Of a stretch of DNA of 64,000 nt, positions 10,870-21,184 are shown piece after piece. The notes beneath the pieces are model-generated. The model was not told the DNA's origin. It ran no database searches and saw nothing but the letters and a program-made list of their open reading frames with translations. The position numbers and the translations under genes were made by a program. Source of the stretch: Icerya purchasi (taxonomy: Eukaryota > Arthropoda > Insecta > Hemiptera > Monophlebidae); contig CM077115.1 of NCBI GenBank assembly GCA_039619475.1, positions 538,502,315 to 538,566,314 on the forward strand, given 5' to 3'. Each line of letters starts with the position of its first letter. The first letter of the stretch is position 1.

Positions 10870-13800
10870 CGCTATTGTAATTTACATTATATTCTCGAAA
10901 AGTTGAGACAATTATCGAGAATCATAGCGACTACGAATTTCGCTCTGTTATGCAACTTAGCTGCAATGGGCTCCGAATCATTTTGTCCGTTGCCTCTAAA
11001 ATCCTGTTCCTTACTTTTCATTTTTTCTTTTATTTATTCCACTCTAGCATCCATCGCCGTCCTTTTTTCATCAACAATCTATTTTTGTTTAATTGTTTTT
11101 ATTTGTTCCTTCCCTTTTCTTATTAACTTTCCTCTCATCTTGCTAGCCCCAATTTTCCTCCATCCATTAAAGTTTCTTTCCTTCTGTCTTTCTTTTTTAT
11201 ATTGTAATTATTTTTTTTCTACTCTACCTTGCTGTTTTTCTTCTGGCACTCTCTTCGTCTCTCTTCCTTTTCCTCCCCCTCTATCTTTTTGTTTTTTCTT
11301 TATTTCTTTTTCCTTTCCTTACTCAAGTCTTTTCCTTTTATAATTTACTATGCCGGGTACTTTTAATATTTTACAGTGGAACTGTCGCAGCCTTAGAGCC
11401 AACAAAAATGCATTAGAGGGTCTGTTAGACATTCATAGTATTAACGTTGCTCTCATTTCGGAAACGTGGCTACGGTCGGATATGAATATTAATTTTCGTG
11501 GGTATAAGATAATCAGATGTGATCGTGACGATGGTTATGGTGGATCTGCTATTCTTATTAGGAACGGCATTCTATTTAAATCTCATGATGTTTCCTTTAA
11601 TTCCCCTTCTAGTCCTAATCAGCCTAATATTGTACACATTTCCATTCCTTCCAATGCAGCTCGTCCGCTTAATATTATTTCTATTTATGTTCCCCCTAGT
11701 TGCGACCCTCGTCACTTCCCTCTCGTTTCTTTCCTCAGGTCTATCCCGCATCCGTTCATCATTGGGGGTGACTGGAATGCTCGGTCGCCCTCATGGGGCT
11801 GCTCAAACCATAACAACAACGGTACTGTTCTTGAAAATCTTGTTCTTTCTAATGATTTAGTCCTTCTTAATGATCTCTCTCCTACCTATTACAAGAGCGC
11901 ATCTAGTTATAGTACTCTCGATTTAACTTTCTCATCTCCTTCTATTGGTTTTCATTACAATTGGTCAACTCTCATGGGCTCCTATGGTAGTGATCATATT
12001 CCTATTCTAATTACTCCCCAGAATCCTCCTTCTTCTCCTTGCTTTAAACCTCTCAATTACCTTCGATGGAACCTATCGAAAACTAATTGGGCTCTGTTCC
12101 ACTCCTTAGTTGATTCTACGCTTCCTAAACTTCTAGATGGCTCTGATCCTGTACTCCATTACCATCTATTCCTAAATTCGATTACAAATGCTCTATCGCT
12201 GTCTTCTCCTTCCCGTAAACCGTCATCGTCAGGCCATCGTGGATCAGCATCGTCCCTCTGGTGGAACGAAGAATGCAATGCCGCTTTCGATCATAGTCGC
12301 GCTACATTTAGAATTTTCCGATCAAATCCTACACGCGAAAACTTTCTTGCCCACAAAAGGGCCAATGCAAGGGCTAGGTTTATTCTAAAATCGTCTAAGA
12401 AATCCTCTTGGAAAAATTTCTGTTCATCTTTTTCGAGAACTACTCCTCTCAATCATATCTGGAAAATGGCCAGAGCTTTCAAATTCCCTTCTTCTGAACG
12501 TCCTTCTATCCATACTATTTCCTCCGACAGTTTGTCTTCTTTTCTTGATGCTGTTGCTCCTGCTTATGTTCCTAACGTTGATGAATCCTGCCCGTTTCCT
12601 GTTACGGAAAACCCTAGTTCTCATTCTCTTTCCTCTGCGTTTAATATTAATGAATTAAAATCCATTCTCAAAAAGTCTTCCAGCCCCACTCCAGGTCGTG
12701 ATGGTAGTTCCTTCTTTGTCCTAAAAAAGTTATCCGATCTTGCTCTCCGAACCCTTCTTTGTATATTCAACTCCTTTTTGTCCAGAGGAGTCACACCTGC
12801 CTGGAACACCTTTATTATCATTCCTATCCCTAAGAAAAACTCCTCTCTTCGTCCGATCTCCCTAGCATCGTGTCTCAGAAAACTGTTTGAGGGCATGCTT
12901 AACAAGCGCCTGGTCTGGTGGCTCGAACACAATAATGTTTTTCCTTCTAATATGTTTGGTTTCCGTCCAGGCTTAGGTCCTGCTGACTGCGTCAGTCTGT
13001 TTGTTTCCTATATCTATAAATCTTTCATCGATAAACAGTACACTCTAGCTACTTTTATCGATGTTTCCAGTGCTTTTGATAATGTCCATCTCCCTACTCT
13101 TCGAGATAGAATGATAGCAATTAACATCCCGACGCATTTTTGTTCCCTCATTGTTAACTTGATGTTAAATCGTACTATTCTCCTGTCTTCTTCTTCGTTC
13201 GAGGTTACAAGAGTTGTTTCACGTGGTCTTCCACAAGGATCCTGCCTTAGTCCTACTCTTTTTAATATTTATACTATTTCTGTTGCTTCTCTTTCTGTGA
13301 ACTCCTCTTCCTTATTTTTTGCCGATGACATTCTTCTCTTTTCCTCATCCCATGATATCGTAGATGCTAACGAAAGTGTTAATTCGTCTCTAGCTACTTT
13401 GGAACAATCTCTTTCCTCTTTGAACCTTTCTATTTCCCCTTTAAAATCCTCTTGTATTGTCTTTTCTCTTCGTCCTTTTAATCCCGCTTTAGTCTCTGTA
13501 TCCTTAAACTCCAATCTTATCCCTCGTAGGAAATGCTTCTGCTATCTCGGTGTATTTCTCAACAGTCGTCTCTCCTTTTATGAACATATTAATTTCCTTT
13601 CCTCTTCTGCCCTTAAAAGACTAAACTTACTGAAAGCTCTTTCTCCAACAAAATGGGGAGGCGATCCCTTTCTCCTTATTTCCTTGTACAATTCGATTAT
13701 CCGTTCCAAATTTGACTACTGTTCCTTTATCTATGGCTCTGCCTCAAAATCACTTCTTTCCAAGCTAGATATAATTCAAAATTCTTGTATTCGTCTTTGC

Positions 13801-15161
13801 CTTGGTGTTCTTAGATCTTCTCGAGTACCAGCAGTTCTCGCTGAGTCTAACTCGCCTCCCCTTTTCATTCGCAGATCCTATTTAGGTTATCGTTTCTTGT
13901 GTAAACGCTTACCGTTATCATCCTCCAAACTTATTCCTTCATATCTTTCTATTCTGCAAAACTGGCGTTTTACTCCCAAGAAAATTCCTATTCTAGCCCA
14001 CATTGCTTTGCGGCTAAATTCCTTTTTATCTTGCACAATTTCTTATAACAATCTCCCTTACTTTTCTTTCAATTTTGCAGATCTCTCCAATCCTCCCAAT
14101 GTATTCTACTTTCCTTTTTCCTCCAAATCCCTTTCCTATCCAACAGTTATACAGGAATTCCATAGTTATATCGAATCCCGTTTTCCTTCCCATATTGCTA
14201 TTTTTACGGATGGTTCGAAGGGGCCTAATGGAGTTGGAGCTTCTTTCATCATTCCGAGCATTAATTTCTCTGAATCTTTTCGTCTCCCTTCCTTTTGTAC
14301 TATCTTTACGGCCGAGTTAATGGCCATTTTACGTGCCATAATCCATATTTCCTCACATCGTTCTTCTTCTAAATTTTTAATTATCTCCGACTCCATGTGT
14401 GCTCTTAAAGCTATTTCCTCTCATTTCCCCTCTCACTCCTCTGACCTTTTCATCCTCCGTATTCGCTCTCTCATTCACACTCTCTTCTCACTTCACGCTA
14501 TCCGCATTGACATGCTCTGGGTCCCCAGTCATATGGGGATAGAGGGTAACGAAATGGCAGATTCCTTGGCTCAGATTGCTGTATCCTCCCACTTTTTTTT
14601 CTCTAAAATTCCCGTTTCGAATTTACTCCCATTGTGCAAAAAGTTTCATGTTAGATTTTGGTCAGATTTTTACGCTTCCTCCTTTTCTAATCATCCTTCC
14701 TTTTATTTTTCCATCCAACCTAATCTTCCCACGCGGCCTTGGTTTTACGATTTTCCTTCGCTTCACCGCTCCGTTATTGTCCCTATTATCCGTTTACGTC
14801 TGAATCATACTCTTCTTCCTTCCTCACGCTTTCGTTTTCATCTCGCTCTTTCCCCTTATTGCTCTCTTTATCCTGACGACGTAGCCGTCTGTGATCCTGA
14901 CCATATCCTCTTTGAATGTCCATCCCTCGTGAACGAACGTACCTCTTTGTATTCCAATCTGCTGTCACTCAAACTCCCTACTCCTTATTGTGCCTCGTAT
15001 ATCTTATCGTTTCCGTCGATCTCAGTTGTTCCTATCCTCAGTTCCTTTATCTTATCAATAGCTGACCGAATCTACATTTAACTGATCCTTCTCCTTCCTT
15101 TCGTTTCTGGGCGAAGATCCTTTGTTGATATGCCCAAAGGGGGGTTAAAAAAAAAAAAAAA
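10870..15161 (+). mobile_element. LINE family A, apparently near full length with one intact ORF
   Basis: The element comprises a pyrimidine-rich leader (to 11349), one 1243-codon ORF, a short trailer and an A run at about 15147-15161. The 7 bases ATGCTTC occur just before the presumed 5' end (10864) and directly after the tail (15160), which could be a short TSD; this is weak. No ORF1/gag-like frame precedes the ORF. The leader is open on + from 10864 to 11343 but is a low-complexity Ser/Phe/Leu-rich translation of CT-rich DNA, so I do not call it a gene. Three truncated relatives lie in this window (2-403, 7410-7630, 32921-33330). Confidence 0.75.
11350..15081 (+). CDS. LINE ORF2: endonuclease / reverse transcriptase / RNase H, intact
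   Basis: 1243 aa. N-terminal APE-type endonuclease: QWNCRSLRANKNAL (~8-22), ISETWL with the catalytic Glu (~36), GGDWNARSPSWG (~138), SDHIPI (~213). The central RT runs from about 440 to 700: RPISLASCLRKLFEG, FGFRPGLGPADC, ATFIDVSSAFDNV, GLPQGSCLSPTLFN and the active-site FFADDILLF (~655). RNase H (~945-1080) keeps its acidic set: FTDGSK, FTAELMAI, IISDS, WVPSHMG and NEMADSLAQ. The tail has CDPDHILFEC. The product would nick DNA and prime reverse transcription there. The domain order and RNase H fit the I/Jockey/R1 assemblage; I do not fix the clade. One odd point: the second Cys of the CxxC pair of the tail (present in the copies at 2-403, 1506 and 20780) is Tyr. The ATG was chosen because the endonuclease begins a few codons later. 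Confidence 0.9.
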   Translation: MPGTFNILQWNCRSLRANKNALEGLLDIHSINVALISETWLRSDMNINFRGYKIIRCDRDDGYGGSAILIRNGILFKSHDVSFNSPSSPNQPNIVHISIPSNAARPLNIISIYVPPSCDPRHFPLVSFLRSIPHPFIIGGDWNARSPSWGCSNHNNNGTVLENLVLSNDLVLLNDLSPTYYKSASSYSTLDLTFSSPSIGFHYNWSTLMGSYGSDHIPILITPQNPPSSPCFKPLNYLRWNLSKTNWALFHSLVDSTLPKLLDGSDPVLHYHLFLNSITNALSLSSPSRKPSSSGHRGSASSLWWNEECNAAFDHSRATFRIFRSNPTRENFLAHKRANARARFILKSSKKSSWKNFCSSFSRTTPLNHIWKMARAFKFPSSERPSIHTISSDSLSSFLDAVAPAYVPNVDESCPFPVTENPSSHSLSSAFNINELKSILKKSSSPTPGRDGSSFFVLKKLSDLALRTLLCIFNSFLSRGVTPAWNTFIIIPIPKKNSSLRPISLASCLRKLFEGMLNKRLVWWLEHNNVFPSNMFGFRPGLGPADCVSLFVSYIYKSFIDKQYTLATFIDVSSAFDNVHLPTLRDRMIAINIPTHFCSLIVNLMLNRTILLSSSSFEVTRVVSRGLPQGSCLSPTLFNIYTISVASLSVNSSSLFFADDILLFSSSHDIVDANESVNSSLATLEQSLSSLNLSISPLKSSCIVFSLRPFNPALVSVSLNSNLIPRRKCFCYLGVFLNSRLSFYEHINFLSSSALKRLNLLKALSPTKWGGDPFLLISLYNSIIRSKFDYCSFIYGSASKSLLSKLDIIQNSCIRLCLGVLRSSRVPAVLAESNSPPLFIRRSYLGYRFLCKRLPLSSSKLIPSYLSILQNWRFTPKKIPILAHIALRLNSFLSCTISYNNLPYFSFNFADLSNPPNVFYFPFSSKSLSYPTVIQEFHSYIESRFPSHIAIFTDGSKGPNGVGASFIIPSINFSESFRLPSFCTIFTAELMAILRAIIHISSHRSSSKFLIISDSMCALKAISSHFPSHSSDLFILRIRSLIHTLFSLHAIRIDMLWVPSHMGIEGNEMADSLAQIAVSSHFFFSKIPVSNLLPLCKKFHVRFWSDFYASSFSNHPSFYFSIQPNLPTRPWFYDFPSLHRSVIVPIIRLRLNHTLLPSSRFRFHLALSPYCSLYPDDVAVCDPDHILFECPSLVNERTSLYSNLLSLKLPTPYCASYILSFPSISVVPILSSFILSIADRIYI

Positions 15162-15530
15162 TGCTTCACATGTTTCAATACATGTTGTTCTTATCGGGGT
15201 CGATCTAAAATAGAAAGAGTTTTGCAAGTTTAAATAAAATACATATTTTTAAAGTCGAACTCATTAAATTTAAAAATTTTACATTTGAATTAAAGATTTT
15301 ATAATGTGCTTATTGCTGTTTTAAAATTCGACCCAGTTTTAAAAAATTTTATCAATTTCAATAAAATATATATTTCAAAATTCAATACATTAAATCTTAT
15401 ATTTGAATTTAAAGTTTTATAACGAAAACATCATGATTTTGTTAAGTGATTAATGTGTTTTTATCCATCTTAAAGTACTTTGCTCACAAAATTGTAAGTA
15501 TTTCTGCTGCATTACTTTTAATTTCTTTTC
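15162..15530. repeat. Unassigned sequence with a degenerate ~125-bp tandem duplication
   Basis: Two similar blocks, about 15222-15305 and 15350-15425, share an order of motifs (AATAAAATA(C/T)ATATTT, CATTAAAT, TTTGAATT, AAAGTTTTATAA). This looks like an old tandem duplication. No coding signal is seen. Confidence 0.4.
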
Positions 15531-15855
15531 TTCTATACATCTTTTTCCTACGTTTATGGACCACTTATTGGCTAATGCCCGTCAACCATACTCACTGCAA
15601 AAACTAAATACAGTAATAAATTTCTCCAACAATAAATATCATTTCTAGATAATAATAAAGCAAATAAACGTTTTGTTTAGAATTCTTAGTAAAAATAATT
15701 TCAAATTATTAAAATAACAGCAGATTTCGGCCCCTGATAGTTTTATTTAAAAAAATGAAATTTTTCCATATCATTAGAAATTAAAAATTATTAATTTTAG
15801 CTGAAAGTAATAAATTTGATTATTTTAAATAATAAGTAAATCAAACATAATGTTG
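15531..15855 (+). repeat. RepA copy 1, left segment (before the LINE-C insertion)
   Basis: The segment matches the inside of the complete RepA copy at 51350-51628, from TACGTTTATGGACCACTTAT to AAACATAATGTT. The outer left arm with the GGACAAAAGCGC terminus is not present, so the left end of this copy is lost. The segment is split from its right part (21185-22577) by a LINE inserted at AAACATAATGTTG. Confidence 0.8.
15843..15855 (+). repeat. Left target-site duplication of LINE-C
   Basis: AAACATAATGTTG, repeated exactly at 21172-21184. The uninterrupted paralog at 51620 has AAACATAATGTTCTT, a single copy. Together these fix both ends of the LINE. Confidence 0.85.
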
Positions 15856-16168
15856 ATTCTCGTGTTACGCAGTATTCGTCTATCACGTGTTTTTCGCGTT
15901 CCAGTAAAGTGATCCGTTCTCGCGAATTCGTCGCATCCGGTCTCGTATCGTTTTTGTAAACTATTATCACTCTTTCTCCGCGCGCGGTAAGTCAATTTTC
16001 AAACTATCGTTTCGCTTTCGTTAATCGGCCAGCCGTTGCTCGTTCATAAAGACATTATCGATTTTAACCTCCTTATCTCCTAGTTATCATGAATCCCTCC
16101 GTCGAACTAACCCGTCCATCCTCTACGCAGATAAAATTAAACAACGAATTATTATTCCGATTACTACA

Positions 16169-17372
16169 ATGACCTATATCCCAAAGAAGATCAAGCAATT
16201 ATTTTTAATCACGTTCAAGGAGTTAACAATACGCCACTATCTCCTCTCTATCCATCATCTTGTCGGAGGCGCTAAAAATATTATAGCCGCCTCCCGAGTT
16301 AGTGGTAACAGGGTCATCATTTTTCTTTCTAATAAAGATCTCGTAGAAAAATTCCAAACAGAACATGGAGGCTTTAATCATGAAGATAGTTTTATCAAAA
16401 CGAGGAAACTCAAAACACCTTCAAAAAAAGCTAATTCTTTCTAATGTCTCGCCAATTATCCCAAACTCAGAAATAGAAAAAGTACTTGTGAATATTTTTA
16501 AATTAAAACTTTCATCTCCAATAGCCATTTTATGTGTCAATCCATCTGACGACATGTTTTCTCATGTCATAAGTTGGCGCCGCCAAGTATATATCCAATC
16601 GGAAAATGATCTTTCCTTTTTACCAAGCTCCTTCAACCTAACTTATTCTGATCACTCCTATCGTATTTTTCTCTCTTCAGACGAACTCTCTTGTTTTAGA
16701 TGTGGCACAAAAGGACATAAAGCAGATGATTGTCTTCAGTTTATTGACGAAGAAGTAGAAGACTCAATAGAAAATTCAAGAATAATGACGGAAATCGATT
16801 CTCCCCTACCTTCTCAACAGTCACCACCACCTCACCTCGTTATAAATGCCTTTTCCTCTAACGTTTCTAAACGTCCACCACCGTCAACCATTTCAACGAT
16901 ATCCTCAGGAGAAAACGATCAAACTCAAACAAATACAGTCCCTGCCAAAACCTTACAATTAATGAAACCTAAAAAACAATGTATTAGAACTAAATATAAT
17001 GACAATGCTAAGCCCCACTCTCCTGACAAGCCAATCACCAATCTATCTGAAGATGATTCAGAGCAAGATATAGAACAACCTTCTATAAGAGATCTTATAA
17101 AACCAATCGAAGACATCATTAATGAAAAATTTAAAAAGAAAGAATTCCCACTTTCAGCTATAAATTTTTCCTTATTAATGGACAATACTAAAAGTAAAAC
17201 GATTACAGATATTAATCAAACTCTCACTGAATTCAATGTCTCCCCGATGGATATAATAAAAATGCTCGAAGAAACTTACATTTTCTTAAATTCTAAATCG
17301 ATAAAAACTCAATTCACTAAACTAAAACGGAAACTAAACGACATCATTAATCTTTCTTCCCTTCCATCATAA
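16169..17372 (+). pseudogene. LINE-C ORF1 (gag-like, one CCHC zinc knuckle), frameshifted
   Basis: The first part (16169-16444) runs to ...KTRKLKTPSKK. The second (from ~16428 to 17372) resumes in another frame with LILSNVSPIIPNSEIEKVL. The junction sits at an A run near 16425, a likely one-base indel. The product would be an RNA-binding nucleocapsid-like protein. CFRCGTKGHKADDC (~16689-16730) is a CX2CX4HX4C knuckle; only one is visible. The C-terminal third is rich in Ser/Pro/Thr, Asp/Glu and Lys and has no other recognisable domain. The true start may lie slightly upstream of 16169. The stop at 17372 is 69 bp before ORF2. Confidence 0.75.
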
Positions 17373-17441
17373 AATCAAATATCATAAGCCTAACCTCAGC
17401 AATCATCCTTTCTTCTTCAACAAAATTAATAATATTATTCA

Positions 17442-20400
17442 ATGTACAAAAATAACAAAGAATCACTCATAAGCTGGAACTGTAATGGTTTCTTTAGTCA
17501 TTTAGAGGAATTAAAAGTTCTCACCCATCAATATGAACCATCCATTATCTGTTTACAAGAGACTCACACAAAACAAAACTGCTGTATTAATATCCCATCG
17601 TTCAACATACTTTCATTAGAACGGTCATCCTCTCTTTGCGTGTCTGGCGGTGTTTTATTAGCAGTAAAGTCATCAATACATTTTGAGCAAATACACATTC
17701 AAACAGCCATCGAAGTTGTTGCAGCAAAAATATTCCTGTCTACACCAATCACCATTGGATCAATCTATCTTCCCCCAAATAATAATACCTCTATGGAAGA
17801 TCTTAACAGCATTATTACTTCCCTACCACGCCCGTTCTTTCTATGCGGCGATTTTAATGCTCACTCCCCATCATGGGGCAGTACCAAGAGAAACAAAAAG
17901 GGACAAATATTGGAAAATCTAATTCAAAACTACAACCTCGGTATAATGCGTTCTGCTGAACCAACCCACTACAATTTCTCTTTCAGAACTTGGTCTAATC
18001 TGGATCTTATACTTTCGTCTCCCGATCTTCCTGGCGAATTCCAAGTCTTTGGTCACCACGATCTGAGTGGCAGTGATCATCGCCCTACCATCGCAATTCG
18101 CCCAAAAAAATCACACTTTTCTTCTCCATCTCCAAAACCGAAATACGCCTACCGAAGAATGGATCAATCAGCCTTCAACCACACTTTAACCAACACTTTG
18201 AATTCCATAGATACTAGCCAACTAGATCGTGAAACCCACATTCAGTGGTTTACAAATCAACTAGTATCACACGCCAATGTACACTCACCAAAAACAAAAA
18301 TCCGGTCCAATTCTATTCCATGGTGGTCCACAGAATGTTCCGTTGTCATAAGAAACCGTCGCAAAGCCCTGAAGAAATTAAAATCTCAACCTTCTTTAGA
18401 AAATCACTTAACTTTCCAGAAACTCCGGGCACAAGCCAGATACATTTTAAAACAAGCTAAACGTAAGTCCTGGCAAGACTATGTGAGCTCAATCGATCTC
18501 AAAACCACTTCGGCCGCAGTCTGGAAGAAAATTCAAAGTATAAATAGAAGACCATTTTTGTCTTCACCTTCTTGTATCATCGTCAATAATCACCTTACTA
18601 CTGACACAAATTTAATGGCTACAGCATTTGCAGATATTCTATCACATAATTCTTCTGATAATAACATGGATACAAATAACATCTACTACCAGCATCAATT
18701 TTTCTCATCAAATGACGAGCCTTACAACTCACTCATTACAATCAATGAACTCAAACGCGCCATTAAAGATACAAAAATCTCATCCCCTGGTCCCGATGGA
18801 GTTCACGCACTTATGCTACTTAACTCCTCGGAGTCCACAATTAATTTCCTCCTTTCTATATTTAATAAAATATGGACAACGCATTCTTTTCCTAAATTAT
18901 GGAAGATCGCAGAAATCATTCCAATTCTCAAACCAGGCAAAAATCCTACTTGCATCAACAACTATCGACCCATTTCTTTAACATCAGTAACTAGCAAAAT
19001 CTTTGAACGAATTGTTAATAAACGGCTACTATGGCTCCTCGACTCAAGAAACTTACAAAGAAACAATGTGGCTTCAGAACCGGTCGATCTCCTATAGATC
19101 AATTAATGCACTTGAGAAATTCCATTCAAAAATCTTTTTCGGACAAACACCATCATTTAACTATTTTTTTCGACTTTGCAAAAGCGTTCGATCAAGTTCA
19201 GATAAACAAGATCCTGTTAACACTTCAGCACTGGAATATTCAAGGCCACTTGGCTTTTTTCATTAAAAATTTTCTCAGCTCCCGCCAATTCTATGTCCGA
19301 ATTAAAGATTCAGTCTCATCATGTTACAAACTATCCATCGGAGTTCCTCAAGGATCAGTTTTAAGTCCCACACTATTCAACCTCGCAATTAACGACATTG
19401 TAAAACAGATCCCCCCCCCCCGTTAACTGTGCACTGTACGCTGATGATTTCACCATCTTTATCTCGGCCGCTCATGTTGCTCTCGGAGAGGAAATACTAC
19501 AAGAGACAGTCAACAAATTAGTCAATTGGTCAACCAAATTCGGTTTTGAAATCTCCTCCTCCAAAACAACAGCAGTTCACTTCTGTCGAATTAACAAATG
19601 CAAGCAGAAACTCAACCGCCATTTAAATGGTTCACATATCAAAACAGCAGACACTGCAAAATACCTCGGACTAATCTTCGATAGCAGACTAACGTGGAGA
19701 CCTCATATTAACAACCTAAAAGCAAACTGTATTACCAAACTCAGTCTAATTAAATAACTTGCTCATACCACCTATGGCTCAAATCGATCATCGCTACTAA
19801 AAATATATCATTCCATTATCAAATCAAAAATGGATTATGGAATAGCCGCTTACAGTTCTGCCAGCGAAAGTCTGCTATCTACACTAAACGTTATTCATCA
19901 TTCAGCAATCAGACTTGCAATTGGAGCCTTTCCTACTACTCCAATAAACAGCATTTTAGTTGAAGCTGGCGAACTTCCTCTCCATGTATATAGACAACGC
20001 ACCCTTCTCTTCTCCTACCTCCGCTTTTCTTCAAATCCAAATCTCCCCTCCTTTTCTGCAACGATTCCAACCTCCTCCCCCTCTTTCTTCCAAGAAATTC
20101 AAACTTCCTTCTCTTCACTAAACCTACACCTCCCTCCTGTCTCTCGGGTCCACTTCTCCATTATTCCACCCTGGAGCGACTATGCAGTTACAATGGATCT
20201 TAGTCTTACACAGTGTTCAAAACACGGAACTCCTAAACACATCCTAATAAACTCCTTCAACAATATGATTTCTCAATATCCTCACCACAAAAAGATATTT
20301 ATTGACGGATCAAAAAACAAATATGGAGTCGGATGCGGAGCTGCCTCTTCAACTAACTTTATTCTTCGTTTTTCCCTTCCTCCGCACTTTTCAATTCTTT

Positions 20401-21106
20401 CTGCAGAACTGTACTCTATCAAAATGGCCATTACAGATACCATCGTCGAGGATAGAATCAGCTTCTCTATATTCTCTGTACAGATTCTCTCGTAGCACTG
20501 CAATGTCTACAAGATTTACATAACCCCAAACAACATCCAACAGCAAAAGAAATAATTCACTCCATTGTGTCATCTAATGTTCAAGTCATATTCGCATGAA
20601 TACCATCTCACGTCAACATCCCTGGAAACGAACTAGCCGATTTAGCAGCTAAAGAAGGATCCCAGTTTAAACCATATCCTCAACTACCTACACCGATTAA
20701 TGATCTTCAAGCAGTTATAAAACAGTCAGTTCAAGACTCTTGGAATCTCAAGTGGACAACGACACCATCCTCCAACAAGTTGCGTGCTATACGGAACTCT
20801 ACATTTCGCTGGAGTACTTCCTCGTCAAAAAACAGGAAAGAAGAAGTCGTGCTCGCTCGTTTGCGTCTAGGTCAAACTAAACTCATCCATAGTTATCTCC
20901 TTAGAAATCAACCTGCCCCCATTTGTTCACACTGCAATGTTCCTATCACTGTACACCACTTCCTTATAAACTGCCCACAATATAATTCCCAAAGAGCACT
21001 TCTCGACCAACCACTTACACTCCAAAATATTCTTTCCGACTCTCTCAAAGCTTCTCACAACCTAACAACCTTTCTTAAACTAATCCACCTATACTCTCTG
21101 ATTTAA
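17442..21106 (+). pseudogene. LINE-C ORF2: endonuclease / RT / RNase H, several frame breaks
   Basis: The endonuclease begins SLISWNCNGFFSHLEELK and holds QETH, GDFNAHSPSWGS and SDHRPT. RT: RPISLTSVTSKIFERIVNKRL, CGFRTGRSPIDQL, IFFDFAKAFDQV, GVPQGSVLSPTLFNL and ALYADDFTIF. RNase H: FIDGSK, ILSAELYSI and, after a break, PSHVNIPGNELADLAAKEG. The tail is CSHCNVPITVHHFLINC. Breaks: a frameshift near 19060; a second at the C run ~19411-19423; a stop TAA at 19755-19757; a frameshift near 20480; and a TGA at 20597-20599 where the family has Trp of the WIPSH motif. The protein would have served target-primed reverse transcription; it is now dead. Confidence 0.85.
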
Positions 21107-21171
21107 GCTCTCCCACATTCCGATCGTGCCTCTGGCCTAGATGCAGTACACGGCACGTAAATCAACAAAGT

Positions 21172-21184
21172 AAACATAATGTTG
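21172..21184 (+). repeat. Right target-site duplication of LINE-C
   Basis: AAACATAATGTTG, identical to 15843-15855. Confidence 0.85.

Larger units (their letters stand above)
15856..21171 (+). mobile_element. LINE family C, complete two-ORF element (5316 bp) with 13-bp TSD
   Basis: The element is bounded exactly by the 13-bp direct repeat AAACATAATGTTG. It has a ~230-bp leader with several CG dinucleotides, ORF1 (gag-like) at ~16169-17372, ORF2 at 17442-21106 and a ~65-bp trailer ending ATCAACAAAG without a long A tail. The domain content (CCHC gag, endonuclease, RT, RNase H) suits an I-like clade. Both ORFs have frameshifts or stops, so this copy is inactive although structurally complete. 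It is inserted in RepA copy 1, which therefore is older. Confidence 0.9.

Noticed and set aside
10864..11343. 159-codon frame upstream of the LINE-A ORF as a possible ORF1
   Set aside because: Its translation is low-complexity Ser/Phe/Leu from CT-rich DNA, with no zinc knuckle, coiled coil or RRM; it is more likely leader sequence.
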